The notes under the pieces are model-generated. The model was not told where the DNA came from, ran no database searches, and saw only the letters and a program-made list of their open reading frames with translations. This document shows positions 1 to 13,200 of a DNA stretch of 64,000 nt, piece after piece (position 1 is the stretch's first letter; every line of letters begins with the position of its first letter). Origin of the DNA: Siderastrea radians (Eukaryota; Cnidaria; Anthozoa; Scleractinia; Rhizangiidae); contig OZ024895.1 in NCBI GenBank assembly GCA_964017195.1, positions 31,555,375 through 31,619,374 of the forward strand. The letters run 5' to 3'. Position numbers and translations under genes: made by a program.

Positions 1-3000
1 TTTGAAACTTGCAAGGTTTCATAACCAGTCCCTCGAGTTACTATGCTGTGATCTACTTCTTTCTCCATGGTGAACCTAATGTTGGGGTGTCTGGAATTTA
101 TTTAGCTTTCCACTAAAGATCGAAGAATCCTTACATATCCACTGGGAAAAGCCCACATTAAATCAACAGGTTAAACATGTTAACTTAAAATTCTATGTTT
201 AAATTTCACATTTTCATTCTTGCTTATATTTTCATTTACAATTCTAATCACTACTGCATATAAATAGCTTTGCTGTAACATTTTCCTTCAACTGAGGATG
301 GCATCAGGGATACCCAAACATGTCTTCTTTAAAACTTAAAAGTGTTGTGTTGTTTCTTAAAATATTAACTTGTTTCCTGCTACCAAGACCTTTTGGAAAC
401 ACTTAGTAATAAATAATCTATCTTGTTGAGAAATGCTGCATGTAAAATTCGCATCCACTTGTTCCTCGTCAGCCTATTCTGAAACTTTTTTCAATACCTC
501 CTTTACCCCCTTCCCACGTTCTCCCACGCCCTTCCCCTCGCATGGATATAAAAAATCATATAAGCCCCTCCGTTTAATAAGCCCATCTCATGGCCTCACA
601 CACCCACCTCATGTAATCCTTTACATTCTCCGACTGAGTTAACGAGATCGTTTTATTAATTGTAATAAGATTTGCAACGGGAAAACAAAACAAGACGGCA
701 CGATAGATTCAGCAAAAATAATAACAACCAAAGCATACCGTAACGGACTCGTAACGGAGCATAGCACATCTGTAGCAATGTTTATCAATGAGCTTAGAAT
801 TAAAGAAACAAATTGTTCCATGTCAACGAGAAATCTTAATCTTGGTTCAATCGAGAACAGCGAGTAGAAATCGTTTCGTTTGAACACCGGCTGCTACTAC
901 GTGGGCTTGATTTCAGCGTCGCTTAAAGGTGAGGCTTTATAGGGTGGGCTCATTTCACAGCACAGCTGAGACTCTCACGCCCTTTAAATTTGCTCAAATT
1001 CTTTCTGGTCATAATCAATTAGAGTTCTAGCTCGAGATGTCTCCAACCTTTTTTTCACCACCATAATTCTTTTGTGTGCTCTTATAAATTATTACGCGCT
1101 CTATAAAAGTTTTAAAAAAATCCCTTCGCTCGCCTGCTGCTCTCGTGTGCGTTTATCGACAACACTCTGTTAAGAGCTCAAGCGATCGTTCCTGTTTAGT
1201 GCTGACTCTCCTACGGTCCTATTAATCCTCATGAGCTCTTAAAGTTCAAACTAACTCTCAGACTCGATTATTAACTCTCGGCATGCGCTCTAAAAGTTAA
1301 TCTTCTGGCTCTCGCACTCACTTATCGCCGGACTCTTCTGCTCTCTAAAGCCGTTCAAAGTGTCGCCAGTTCATGTTTATTTTCACTCTCATTTGCACTC
1401 TTATCAACTCTCGTGTGCTCAAAAGGGTTTGAACCCCTGCTGTCTTTTGTCATTCCCCCTTTTTTCGTGATAAGAGCGTCTAATTTTTGAGCTGTGGCTG
1501 AGCTGGGTCTGAAAGTTCTGAATTTTTGGCTATTCGCGCAAGCCTCAACACGTTCTTGGGGTGTTTCAGAAGTCATGGTAGATACATGACGTGGGAACCT
1601 ACTCCTATGAAGAAAACAGTATATATGTAACTATTTACATGTATATTCTAACATTTGGGGTGCAACTGGACTTCACATTTATTCAGGCTGCGTTCTTGAA
1701 CTTAAATGTTATTTTTACTTATTTAAACGTACCTTAAGGGCTCTTAAGAAACATGGATAAAATAAGGACATTCCAACTAAATCTCAGCCAGGGTATTTTC
1801 TTAGCACGTTCTTAAAATTTTTGCCAATGGCAGCCTCTGACGTTCTTATAAAAAAAGATCCTATGGAAAAAAATGTGGGTTAAGTTTGTTGTTGGTTTTC
1901 GCAATCTCTACGCTCTCTCAGGTTCTCGTTGGTTCTCGTCCGGGGTGACTTTCCCCGGGTCAGTCTGTTTATCCTACCTCCACCAAAAACAACACTTCCA
2001 AACTTTCCACTTTCTTCCGAATATGGATGACCAGTATGTTCGAAGCGGTGGGTGGTGTGCCCTTTCCCCCTAAATAGCATGAAGTTATTTACTTTATTTA
2101 AATCCTAAAATCCTCTTTTCCAAATTAAATGTGAAAATAAGTTTACTAAGTTTAATCCATCCAAATCCACCAGCAGAAATATAAAGTCAAGTAAGGATGG
2201 TCTGCAGAAACTGGGTACTCAGGTGGATTAAGGAATGGCTCCTCAAGAAATATCACCTTTTTTCGAAATTTTTGTAGAAGCGTTGCTATTCAAGACAAAA
2301 TGGCTTATAATTGTGTAATAAGAGACAAATCAACTTTTTGGATAAATTAGTGTGTTTGCTGCTATCACATGATCGGCCACGCCCTAATTTATGCAAAATT
2401 TGCAATAGTTCTATTACAACATGATAATGAACGTTACAACTACCCATCTTTCTTCCAAAACCTCCACATTGTGGAAAGGTAGCTTAAATTAAACGGGGTT
2501 TTCTGAAAACGTTAATTGTTACGTAGCTATTTACTGTTTTTCTCTAGTCCCAGTCCCTCTCCAAAATTAATACGTCATAGTTTAAAGAAAGTACCTAAAT
2601 TCTCAAAACCCCAATTAGTTCCCTAAACCTTTTGCCTCGAGTCATTGATACAAGGCAAACTTAAGGAGAATTCGTTTTCTTAAAATATTGTAAATTTCAA
2701 TCAAAATAAATTGTAAAAATTGGGCGTGGTATGTCACGTGACGTAAAAACAAGGTTCAGGAAGACAAAAATTAAATACTTCAAGGAAATGCTCGACTCTG
2801 CCAAACTTTCTAATCAGTACCTTGAAAGTATTCTAAACTAGACCACCCCCCTCCAAATCTGCGGAGACCCTTTCCTTAAGGTGATTCCATTCAATTGCAT
2901 TGCGCATCCTTTCTGCGCATCAATTTTTGCGTGATTAGCGCGCGCACGAGCGCGCGCGCGTTCGAAACTTGGTAGGTTTTCTATGAAAACTGAGCTGTTG

Positions 3001-4466
3001 AAGGAAATGAGATGTCGTTTTCTCCAAAACGAACTCGGTGACCCCTCTTTTTTATTCCATTTATTTGAAGAAAACACGACTCTGCATGATATATCCAAAT
3101 TTTAAGAATTTTTCATTACTCAATTTTCAAATATTCTGATTAATTCATTATTACAATCTGATTTTTAGGCATTTCACTGGAAGCGTGCATGTGCTCGATT
3201 TGCTTATCACTTCATTACTTTTATTTTTTAGGCAACTTTAAGGCCTTTTACTGTAACATTGTTTTACTATCACAAGAATAATGCTTAAATTTTATTGCTA
3301 GTGATAACTTTCTTACAGTAGTGGGCGTCTCTGGTACAAGGAAAGGCTTTTTAACATTGCGGGCGATAGCTAGCAAGGTACCTATATATTACAGCCCTGT
3401 AGCGTGAAATCAGACACGGTGACCCCCTCTTTTTATTTTATTTTTTCGATGTACTAGGTGTAATTAATAACTGTGCCAAGTTTCAACAAATTCTCATTAC
3501 AACTTCTTTTTCGATGGAATCACCTTAATTCACTTGAGTAAACTGCGACTCTGGGTAGGCGTCGTTACGGTTTGTTCCCGGGTTTCTTGTTTTTTTTTTT
3601 TTTTTTTTTTTTTTTCGCTCTCTCGGGTCAAAGATACTAGGCGCTCGACTTTGCTAACCAATCAAATTCGTGTGTGGATGCGCTATCAGCTGCCTATACC
3701 TCATTCTTACATGGAGTTGCTGTAAATCGCAGACTTGACGCCTACACCTGATGATACTTTGCTTTGCAAGATTTTTTCAGTATGCTTTTCTTCCCCTGCT
3801 TCACTGTCATCTGCCGGGGCATCTGCATCATCCTCTGCAGTGTAAATCTTTTGAAACCTCTTTTGTGCATTCATCGAACCTTTATATTTGTCGGTTCTTT
3901 GTATTTAGCTCTGGTCTTTTAATACTGGAGAAATGAGAAAATCGCGAAATTGAATACGGCGCGTATTTTGTTCTCCCAAAATCGCGAAATTAAATACTCG
4001 CGAATTGGCGAAATACGGCTTCGGAGACTTCGTGAAATTAAGTACGCGCGAAAAATAGTAAGAATAAGGTAGCTATCGTGCTAGCCTTAGTAATACTGTA
4101 TTCGTTCGAATGGCCATCTTGAACTACGACTCAATCTCTTCGATAACTGAAGTACACATGCTTCTGAGAACAATAGGACATATATCAAAACTTCCTGAAC
4201 ATTAGATTTCTATGTGTTTTGTTTTACGACAAACACCTTCAACAATATTTAGCGCCCTAACAATTTATAAAGAAAACAATAGTTTTGGGCGTCAAATACT
4301 TTAGTGTCGAATTTCACTCAACACCGCGTGATGATACAAGCGAGGTATTTGTGAGATAAATTTAGAGCTGACATGCTGCATTAATCCGCTTTAAACGTGG
4401 CTGAAAAGCCGAAACGCTGTGTGTTTTTAGTTTATTGTTTTTCGACTCATCTACATTCAGCTTAAA
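1..4466. other. Intergenic, upstream of first ACE gene
   Basis: I see no host gene here. The stretch holds a TTAA-flanked inverted-repeat transposon (2876-3528), a CG-rich run near 2938-2962 inside it, and a T-run at about 3590-3615. Around 555-590 there is a short inverted piece resembling the 17363-17844 transposon (GCTTATAAACGGAGGGG-type words). Around 1675-1860 is a copy of a dispersed repeat seen again near 27660 and 28010 (word GACGTTCTTATAAAAAAA). Small open frames here lack domains and splice context. Confidence 0.6.
2876..3528. mobile_element. Non-autonomous DNA transposon with TTAA target site
   Basis: The left end reads TTAAGGTGATTCCATT at 2876 and the right end is its reverse complement, AATGGAATCACCTTAA-like, ending at 3528 (one mismatch). 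TTAA at both ends fits a piggyBac-type target duplication, with terminal repeats starting GGTGATTCCAT. No transposase frame is present, so it would need proteins supplied in trans. Two internal sub-blocks both start with CGGTGACCCC (about 3039 and 3417) in the same orientation, suggesting internal duplication. A third copy of that sub-block with the same right end sits at 44321-44418. Confidence 0.7.
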
Positions 4467-7400
4467 ATGTTTCTTTTCGGCCTTTGTTTGATTTCGTTTA
4501 CGCAAACAGTCTTCGCTGAAACAAGCAGCAAAGCAGAAGAATTCCTTACCGAATTCAACCGGCGTGCTTTGATCGAGAGGAACAAATATGAACTCGCTAG
4601 TTGGCGGTACTCTAGTAACGTGTCGTCCACTGAAGCAATCGAGGAGAAGAAATCTGCAACGTTGGCGTACGAGACATTTCTAGAAGAAGCACGGAAGAAT
4701 GCGTCCAAATTCAGCAGTTTAGAGGACTTGCCTGTTGATTCACAGCGACAAATCAAGTTAATTCGTGTGTCCGGGGCTGCTTTGAAGGACAAACAGAAAC
4801 GCCAAAAACTCGCCGATATAAAGATCCAAATGCAGACGATTTACAGTGCTTCTTATGCTCAACACCCAGTAACAGGGAAAAATTTGTCTCTTTCGCCAGA
4901 TTTGACAAATATCATGGCTTCATCGCGGAAGTACGATGAGCTGGTATTTGCGTGGCAGGGCTGGCGTGACGCGGTTGGTCCGAAAATACGACCTCTTTAC
5001 GAAAAATACGTGAAGCTCGCAAACGAAGGAGCGAAGGATAATAATTTCTCAGATTATGGAGCTTACTGGCGCGAATCGTATGAGGTTGACAACCTCCCCG
5101 AACTCGTGAAAACTCTTTGGGGAGAGCTGGAGCCATTTTATCAAGAGCTGCACGCGTATGTTCGCGCTCAGCTTGCGAATGAATACCCCCAAGTACACGG
5201 AAATAAGGGAATTCCTGCCCATCTACTCGGGAACATGTGGGCGCAATCTTGGGTGGAAATTTACCCTCTAGTTGAACCATACAAAAGTAAATCAAGCCTA
5301 GATGTGACCAAGACAATGAAAGAGAAAAACTTCACCGTGGAGAAAATGTTTGATGTGACAGAATCGTTTTTTGTGTCCCTCGGAATGGAGAAACTTCCTG
5401 AGAAATTTCTACAGAGTTCCATGATTAGAAAACCCAAAGGACGGGAGGTCGAGTGCCATGCTTCCGCCTGGGACATGTATTTGAGAACTAAAGAAGGGGG
5501 AAAGGACGTAAGGTTAGTGGTATAATAAACTTCTATAACATTTTCCCTGTTACTCGTGTAAATGCGAGACAGTCACGCTATCGACGCCATTGTTATGGAG
5601 CTCACGAGGTAAACAAACAGTTTCAGTGATTACTTGATCAATATCAATTATTTTCTTGTTACTGAAATGAAAGCGCTTGAAGGGTACGTTCCGGTACTGC
5701 TATACAAGGTGGTTCTAACTTTTGAGTCAGTGGATGCAAAATCCGAAAGCGTTGCTATTCAAATGAGAGCTATCTTGAGTACTTTGGTGTGGAGCCGTTT
5801 TTCTAGAGTGAAAAAAAAAAAGGTTTAAAGAATCGTTATTTCTGAACTGGGTATTTTTTGAAAATGAAATTGCGCTCTCAAGTCTAAATTTTCTCAGAAA
5901 CATACCTTGGCGTACTTTTAGAGCGTTCGGACTTAAAAAGTAGTTTGCCTATCATATCAGGAGCGGATCACAACGGATGTTATTTTTGGTGTGGAATTAG
6001 TAAAATTGCGCTGGTGTGATTTCCTGTTATCTTGATCAAGATAACAGAGTCACTCCCACATTTTTGTTGCTCTGCAATGTTCCACCCATTTGCCGTCCAT
6101 TTTGCTCTTCTCTTCGTGAACAGTAAAACCTTTTTTAGCTTTTTTTTTATTTTTTAAAGCTCCAGTTGCTTTTTACAGTCTGAGGCATCGTGGTAGAGAA
6201 ACGCGGTGGACGGGTGGGGTCGCGATAAAACCATATGTTATCCCGACAGTCGCACACAAATTAAAACATTCAGCATTCCTTCTAGAACTGAAAATCTATC
6301 TAGCGGTTAGAAAGAAAGCTCAAAATCTGGGCGACCCTAAAACGCGGAATGGCGGAATGACGGAACGGCAGAACGGCGGAAAATCACCCGTAATCCTAAA
6401 ACGTGGAACGGCGGAAAATCACCTATAATCCTAAAACGCGGAAAACAAAAATAGATGGCACTGATTCGCTTTCACGGGATTCATCGTGAAGAAAAACAGT
6501 CACGCTAAGCCAAATGGCGTTAATGGTGTAAACACACGTCTCTTGCGCTCAGTTATTAAAATAACGCCTGTTATGCAGGCTACAAGTCAATCATTTGGCT
6601 CAAAATTGCAATGCATTGCATGCTATGAACATACATGTTCTTCTCCCTTTTCAAAAATGTGGAATTAATTGCCATAATTATCTCTCTTCTTTGATACTCA
6701 TGTTTAGTCGGAACACTTTCGAATTCCTCAGATATTAAATTTCCTAAATTTTGTGTTAAGAATCCCGGCGGGAGTGCTCTATAAATTTTAGAGTAGGGGT
6801 GTGCCGCTTTGTGACCCTGAAACCCTTGGCCTACACCAGACCATGTTCAGCTGCAAGGTGTCCCGCGACCCCTCACCTGTACAGCGCGAATTCTAACTAG
6901 CTTCATATTCCCATACCTCACCTCCGCCTTCAGCAGTTTACTACCGTAAAACACAACAGAAGACATCTACAGATGTTGCACTTCTCTTCCTGATTCTCTT
7001 TTATTCAACTGTTTATCATAAACATTGGTTACTCAGTAACTACTCTTGTTTAAGGGGTCACCACTTTCGTGGTAGATAATCTCAAAGTCACAGAGTCAAA
7101 AATAAAATAATGAAAACGATAATTTGGACTTAATTTCGACGGATTAACTGTTTTTCTGTGGTCACTCAATCGTTTATCAGTCAATTCATTAATCAAGATA
7201 TATTATTCTTGTACTAAAATGAAAAATATATTTTGATATTTTTATACAGTTCCATAAGCCGTGACTTACCTCGTCTACTAAAACAAAGTCCAAAGTACAA
7301 TAATAAATCATAAAAAAATCATAAAAAATCATACTTAACAGGATTACCTTTGTTATCGACATTCCCTATACCGATAAGCTAATAGAAATGAGACTGAAAT

Positions 7401-10400
7401 AAGGGGTGCTGAATGGTACTGTAAGAACGGGTATCGAAAAATTGTCATACGATGTCCAAATCTCGAAAGTGTTTTTGATGGGTCACGAAGTCTCGTTTTA
7501 GACGTTTTAGTGTGTTTCTTTCCGTTTCGTCGGAGTTGAAAACTTTTCGCCCGACATCGGGTGAGTCATTTAATTTACCATTCCCCACCCCTTGTGTGTT
7601 ATATTGCAAGACTAATTAAGAGAGTTGATTTGACCTGGAGGGTCGTTACTTTCAGGGATTTATTTCCCTGCTCCAATTTTAACGTTCCTCGTTTTAGGAT
7701 TATGGGTGATTTTCCGCCGTTCCGCGTTCTAGGATTATGGGTGATTTTGCGCCATTCTGCGTTTTAGGATTTGGGGTGATTTTCCGCCATTCCGCCATTC
7801 CGCCATTCCGCCATTCCCCGTTTTAGGGTCGCCCCAAAATCTTTTGTTTTGCTTGCTTGGTCGCCATGGGTGTTTTTGAGGTCGGGTTAACGACGCCAAG
7901 ACAGAGAGACTTCCTGTCCCAAGAGTTCTACTTAGCAAATTCCAAAATATCCAAAAAGAATCGGACCACATAACATTATTTTTTAATAGCTTTCGTTTGA
8001 ATGGTTACTTGTACAGCCAGAACAAACAGCATCATAGCCATAGGAAACTACAGCTCAATAGCTTTCATTTGAGTGGAGATACTCGTCACTGAAGTGAAAT
8101 AGTATTGTACTCCTGGGTTTATTATCGTTTTGCGACTTAGCGGCTCGTCGCCACTTTACGACTTGTAGTAATATGAAATTTCTGAGAAAAGGAATTAAAA
8201 CCCTCAGTTGTCGAAACCACAGCATTAAAGGACATGAGATTTCCTGACGCCTGGCTGAGTAGAGATAAAGCGTGAATAAGATCTTTTACCTTTTGTCAGT
8301 GATTAAATCTAACAGTTAATCGATCGATGAGAGGGTCTAATCGCTGTTATTACAAGAACCCAACAAAAATCCCTTCCGAGCTACACGCACGTCAATACGA
8401 TGCCATTTCCGGTCCCATTATTTTTTACTTCATTACCTAGCAATTTAAACAATTCTTGTAACAATTGCCACCAATAGTTTTACTACAAAATACACGTGGA
8501 AAAAGACGGCTACTATATTTATTTTTCAAAACATCAAATCAAAGCAAATATTGCAATCGTCTAAAGATAACATTATTTTTCAAGTGCTCTGTAGGTACAT
8601 TTTTTAGTCACGGTTTATCTCCAGCGGTGCGGGCGAGATTCCAAACGTGTTTTCGATTTCTGGCAAGTTTTCTTTGTTCATTTCTCTAGCGTCTAAAAAA
8701 AAAAAGAAAAAGCAAGCCTAGGATAGAAGACAGACTTTTTTGTTGGACAATTGCACTATTTCAACGTTTTTGTTCGATATCTGGGATATATTTTACCGTA
8801 AACGTGATTTTAAAATAAGCCAACTTCAAGACACATTTTCTCTAGCTATTTCAAGTTGTAAGTAACAGAGCAACATGTTCAGCGTGTAAAATAATAATAT
8901 GTCTTGAGAGCACTGGCCTTAACTAAATTTCTAAATTTCTCTGATTCCCACATCCCTTCAGGCAAGGCTCTATAAGGAGTTTTTTGAGTCATCACATGCA
9001 TCATGCATCTATTTCCATTCTGACCCGGGATTCAGAAAATCTAGTGTTGCATTTCAAAAGCCCTCACTATTCTGAACTTGATCGTTTATACAGAAAAAAG
9101 CCGTTTTCCCTTTCACTCCTTCCACAGGAAAAGCTGAAGTGAGGGCGGTTTACCTCTCAATCAAGTGCCCATCACCCCACCCCTCGTAGTACCCCCGCGG
9201 GTACTACTCTTATAGGCCGTAAAGGCTGAAATGAACCACCCCGAAGGGGGTGATTTTTGAGCCGCTTAGATCTTGTTTTTTTTTTAGCAATTTGGGCTGA
9301 AATTGTGCATGTTTTTGCCTGCTAGTCTGAAATATGGTATAGATTTTTCCACATCGGCTTAACAACGCGGAATTTTTTTTAGGAAAGGTAAAAAAAAAGA
9401 GTGCTGCACACCCCCAGCGTTCGTAGAGAGCGCTTCCTTGGGTTTTGCGTTTTAGTCGCTTTTTGGCCGTGCGAAAAATGGGACAAGGTTTTTTCCACCA
9501 TTTTTTATTCGCTCACCATTTTCTTTCGCGCAGCTATAATGCGAAAAACGCTCACGATGCGTGAAAACCCCACGAGAACGCTTGTTTCGCAGGTTAGCAC
9601 ACCCTTGCAAAAAACTTCCAGGCGTACTCTCAATGCGTTTTCTTCTTCCGTCGGGTGTCGGCGCGGTCATTACTTTACAGCGGTGCATTTGACCAGAATT
9701 AATATAGTTTTCCTTTACTAACTGAATGTAAAAGTGGGCGTGAGGAGACGGCTTACCCAAGGAAACGAATTGACACTACGGAACAGTGGTGAACAGTAGT
9801 GCTTTATGCCTTAGTTTGGCTTGAATTAACTTTTAATAGTATTTGCAAAAGCCCAGAGGCGAGGATAGCGATTTTCCGATTCATAGGTGTTGGAGCTAAT
9901 AGTACCAAAGTTTTTTACATTTCATACATGACTAGTTTCCGTGTGTTAGCTGTTGCTAAAATTATTGGAACAAGTTTGAAAACTCCTAATTCAATTCAAT
10001 CTTTCAGCTTAGTCCTTGGATAGTCTCCCATTTCTCCCAGAGCTGGGATAGTTGACCGAGCACAACATACTGAAGACAGGCCTGACATGCAGGCGAGAAG
10101 GAAGACTTGATTTTGAGTATATGGGCTAGAACGGCTTTAACAAGTTCTACAATTTTAATATTTTGACATTTTTGCCGCAGAAAGCCAAAGAAAATGGCGA
10201 AATGCTCCAAAATTTGTAATATTGTTTATGTCGGAACTATTGCTTGGTACTGTTAGTGCCATAATGCCGTTTGTACTCATTAATCGGAAATCTCTATAAT
10301 TGGACCTCATTTTTCTTGTCCCGTGCCATGAAGCACTTTAGCAGCTTGTTCGTATCCATCGTGGGTCATATGCCATTCTCAATGTTTTCCAAAATTGCTA

Positions 10401-13123
10401 ATACCCGCAGGTTGGGTGGGGATGCCAGAGGCTTTTCTTGCGCGGTTTCCGGTTGCAGCTTATATCCGCTCGTCCACACGGCTTGGCCTCCGGCCGATTT
10501 CGCCCGACGCTATCGAGAAAAAAAAACCTCTGGTACCCAGGGTAGGGGATGGGCGATTCTGGAAACTAATGACTCATGACAGCAGAATGGCTGAAGTTTG
10601 ACAGGGGCCAACTTATTTTCTGTTACAGAAGTACTTAGTCTGGTTTTGTCGGAAGTATCCGGTAACTGACAGTTGACTGTGCTCCATAAGCATCGTCTCC
10701 CATATGCAGCTGATTGACACTTTACGCCCTATCAGTGACGAGAATGAAATTTCTCTTTACATCTTCACTTTGTTCAAACATTCAGATGATGAGAATAAAG
10801 GAAGTGATCACCAAGGATAAGATGTCTTGAAATTTAGACAAATTCTCCTTACTAGTTCCATAACAAATGTATGGAGAACAGTAAGGAGAATATGCATTTT
10901 CATATCAGGGTTTAAGGGATTAAACGTATCTCAAAGCGCAGAACCCATCCTGATCTCTGTACTTTGTCCCTACGTTATGATTTGGGAAAGGGAAGTGGCC
11001 GGCAAACGCGTTCCTCTTGCGCGTATCGACGCGCTAACTAATCTCTCGTATTTTCTTTTATTTTCTTATCACTGGTATTTTCTTATCTCTCGTATTTTCT
11101 TATTTTTATTATATTTTCGTATTTCATTCGCCTGACGACTGCTTCGCAAAAGCACACGAAAGAAATCTCTGGGCATCCAGTGTAGTTATCATGAAATTGT
11201 GTAGTATTTTGTCTAGTGTGCTCGGATTGTCCAGTTGAGGGTTCGTCTTACTGAGGACGTTGTTTAAATTAGTTCGAGTTTCGATGACAATCGGTAGCCC
11301 CTCCCAATAAACTGCCTCTCATCATCTGACTTACTCAGTTCTTTGAAGAAAGTCGAAAATGGTCCCAATTCATCTTCTGCGCCTCTTTTTCGGGAGTCTC
11401 TAAGTTTTAAGATGGTTTGTACACATCTTAAAGTAACTCTGTTATCTAAATCGCTCTCGTAATGAGATCTTCAGAGATCGCGGCTCGTTGCATAATTTTT
11501 TAGTGGAGGTGAGGATATGGTTGAGGCTCCCATACTCCAATTATTATTAGAATAAAAAATAATTTTAAATAATTTTGTTATATTTTTATTTTCAGGATTC
11601 ATCAGTGCACAGAGGTAACGCAAGACTGGCTTGTCACGACACACCATGAGATGGGTCACGTCTACTACTTCATGTCGTTCTGGAACCAACCGTACATCTA
11701 TCGTGACAGTGCTAACCCTGGATTCCATGAAGCTGTGGGTGACACCATGTCTCTTTCTGTCTCTACACCTCAGCATCTAGCTAAGATCGGTCTGCTGAAG
11801 GACTATGTGCCGGATGAAGGTGAATTAACCCTGTTACCTGATAATTTTTAGTTCAAGTAGATTTCACTCATTTTGGGAAATATCGCAGTCTTTGTAACCG
11901 AAGGAAAAGTCGTATTACAACTCTTCAGTAAACGTTTCTGAGTTCTGACTGTAAACGAATGAGTCAGAATCAAGGTACCCGATCATACTGATAAACAAAA
12001 CTCCGATCCTTTTGATGTAGAAATATCCCGGTCGGTAGCAGAGCAACTCTCGCTCAGCCACGGAGCTTAATATACCCCATAGCTCCTGTTAAAATTTAAA
12101 AATTGTGTCATTTTGATTGATTCCGAATATTGTCTGGTAGCTTTAGTTCGAATAGCCCCGCTTTGAAAGTGCTCAGAGAAGATACTCCTGGGATGCCTCA
12201 CGCTATCGCGTTGGCCTCCAAACCTCCCACTGCTACTAGATAAGCTCACAAAGGCCTGGGGACGAGGCTAGAGAAGCTCTTCACAGTTCTCGGCTACTCG
12301 CTCGAGTTTTTCTTTTTTATTTGTTTGTTTATTCACTGTTTATGGGACTCAACAGAGTAAAAGGGACAAGTTTAGATCTCCTTTATAAAATGTGTCAGGA
12401 TTTGCTCACGCTTAACATCCTGACATGGCTGTGCTCACTGGATCACGGATCACACCTGTGTAAATTATGGCAGCTGAGTTTATTTCAGAGCTTAACTAAG
12501 TTATTTCTGTTTTTGAATTCTTTCTTTAGGTTTAGAGATAAATGCACTCATGAAAATGGCCCTAGATACGATTGCCTTTCTTCCGTTTGGATATCTAATC
12601 GACCAATGGCGCTGGAGCGTGTTCGAAGGCAAGATTAAACCCGACGAGTACAACACTGAATGGTGGAGACTGAGAACTAGGTACCAGGGCATCACGCCCC
12701 CGGTGGAGAGGATGGAAAGCGATTTTGATCCTGGGGCCAAGTATCACATACCTAACGACGTATCTTATATAAGGTTCGTCTTTGCTGTCATTGTTATTGT
12801 TGTTGCTGTTGTAAAAGTATATAAAATCAGGCTTGTTTCTTTTTTAAGCTTGCGGTTACTCGTTATATACTCAAGAGTGAGTGATTTTTGGTTCTTTTTC
12901 GTGTTAGGTACTTTATCAGCACGGTGCTTGAGTTTCAATTCCACAAAGCGGCATGTAAAGCTGCAGGCTACGAGGGCCCTCTGCACCAGTGCTCCATATA
13001 CCAGTCGACGGAAGCTGGCAAGAAGATCAGGTAAGAGCTGGGACTAAATGAAAAGAACAAAGAATGCATGATTACATTAGACGTCCTTTGCTTATACATG
13101 TTTATACTTGTTTACCTGGGGTG

Positions 13124-13200
<77 letters not shown>

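Noticed and set aside
1420..1510. Possible tRNA with B-box-like GGTTCAAACCC on the minus strand
   Set aside because: No cloverleaf, no anticodon stem and no A box at the right distance.
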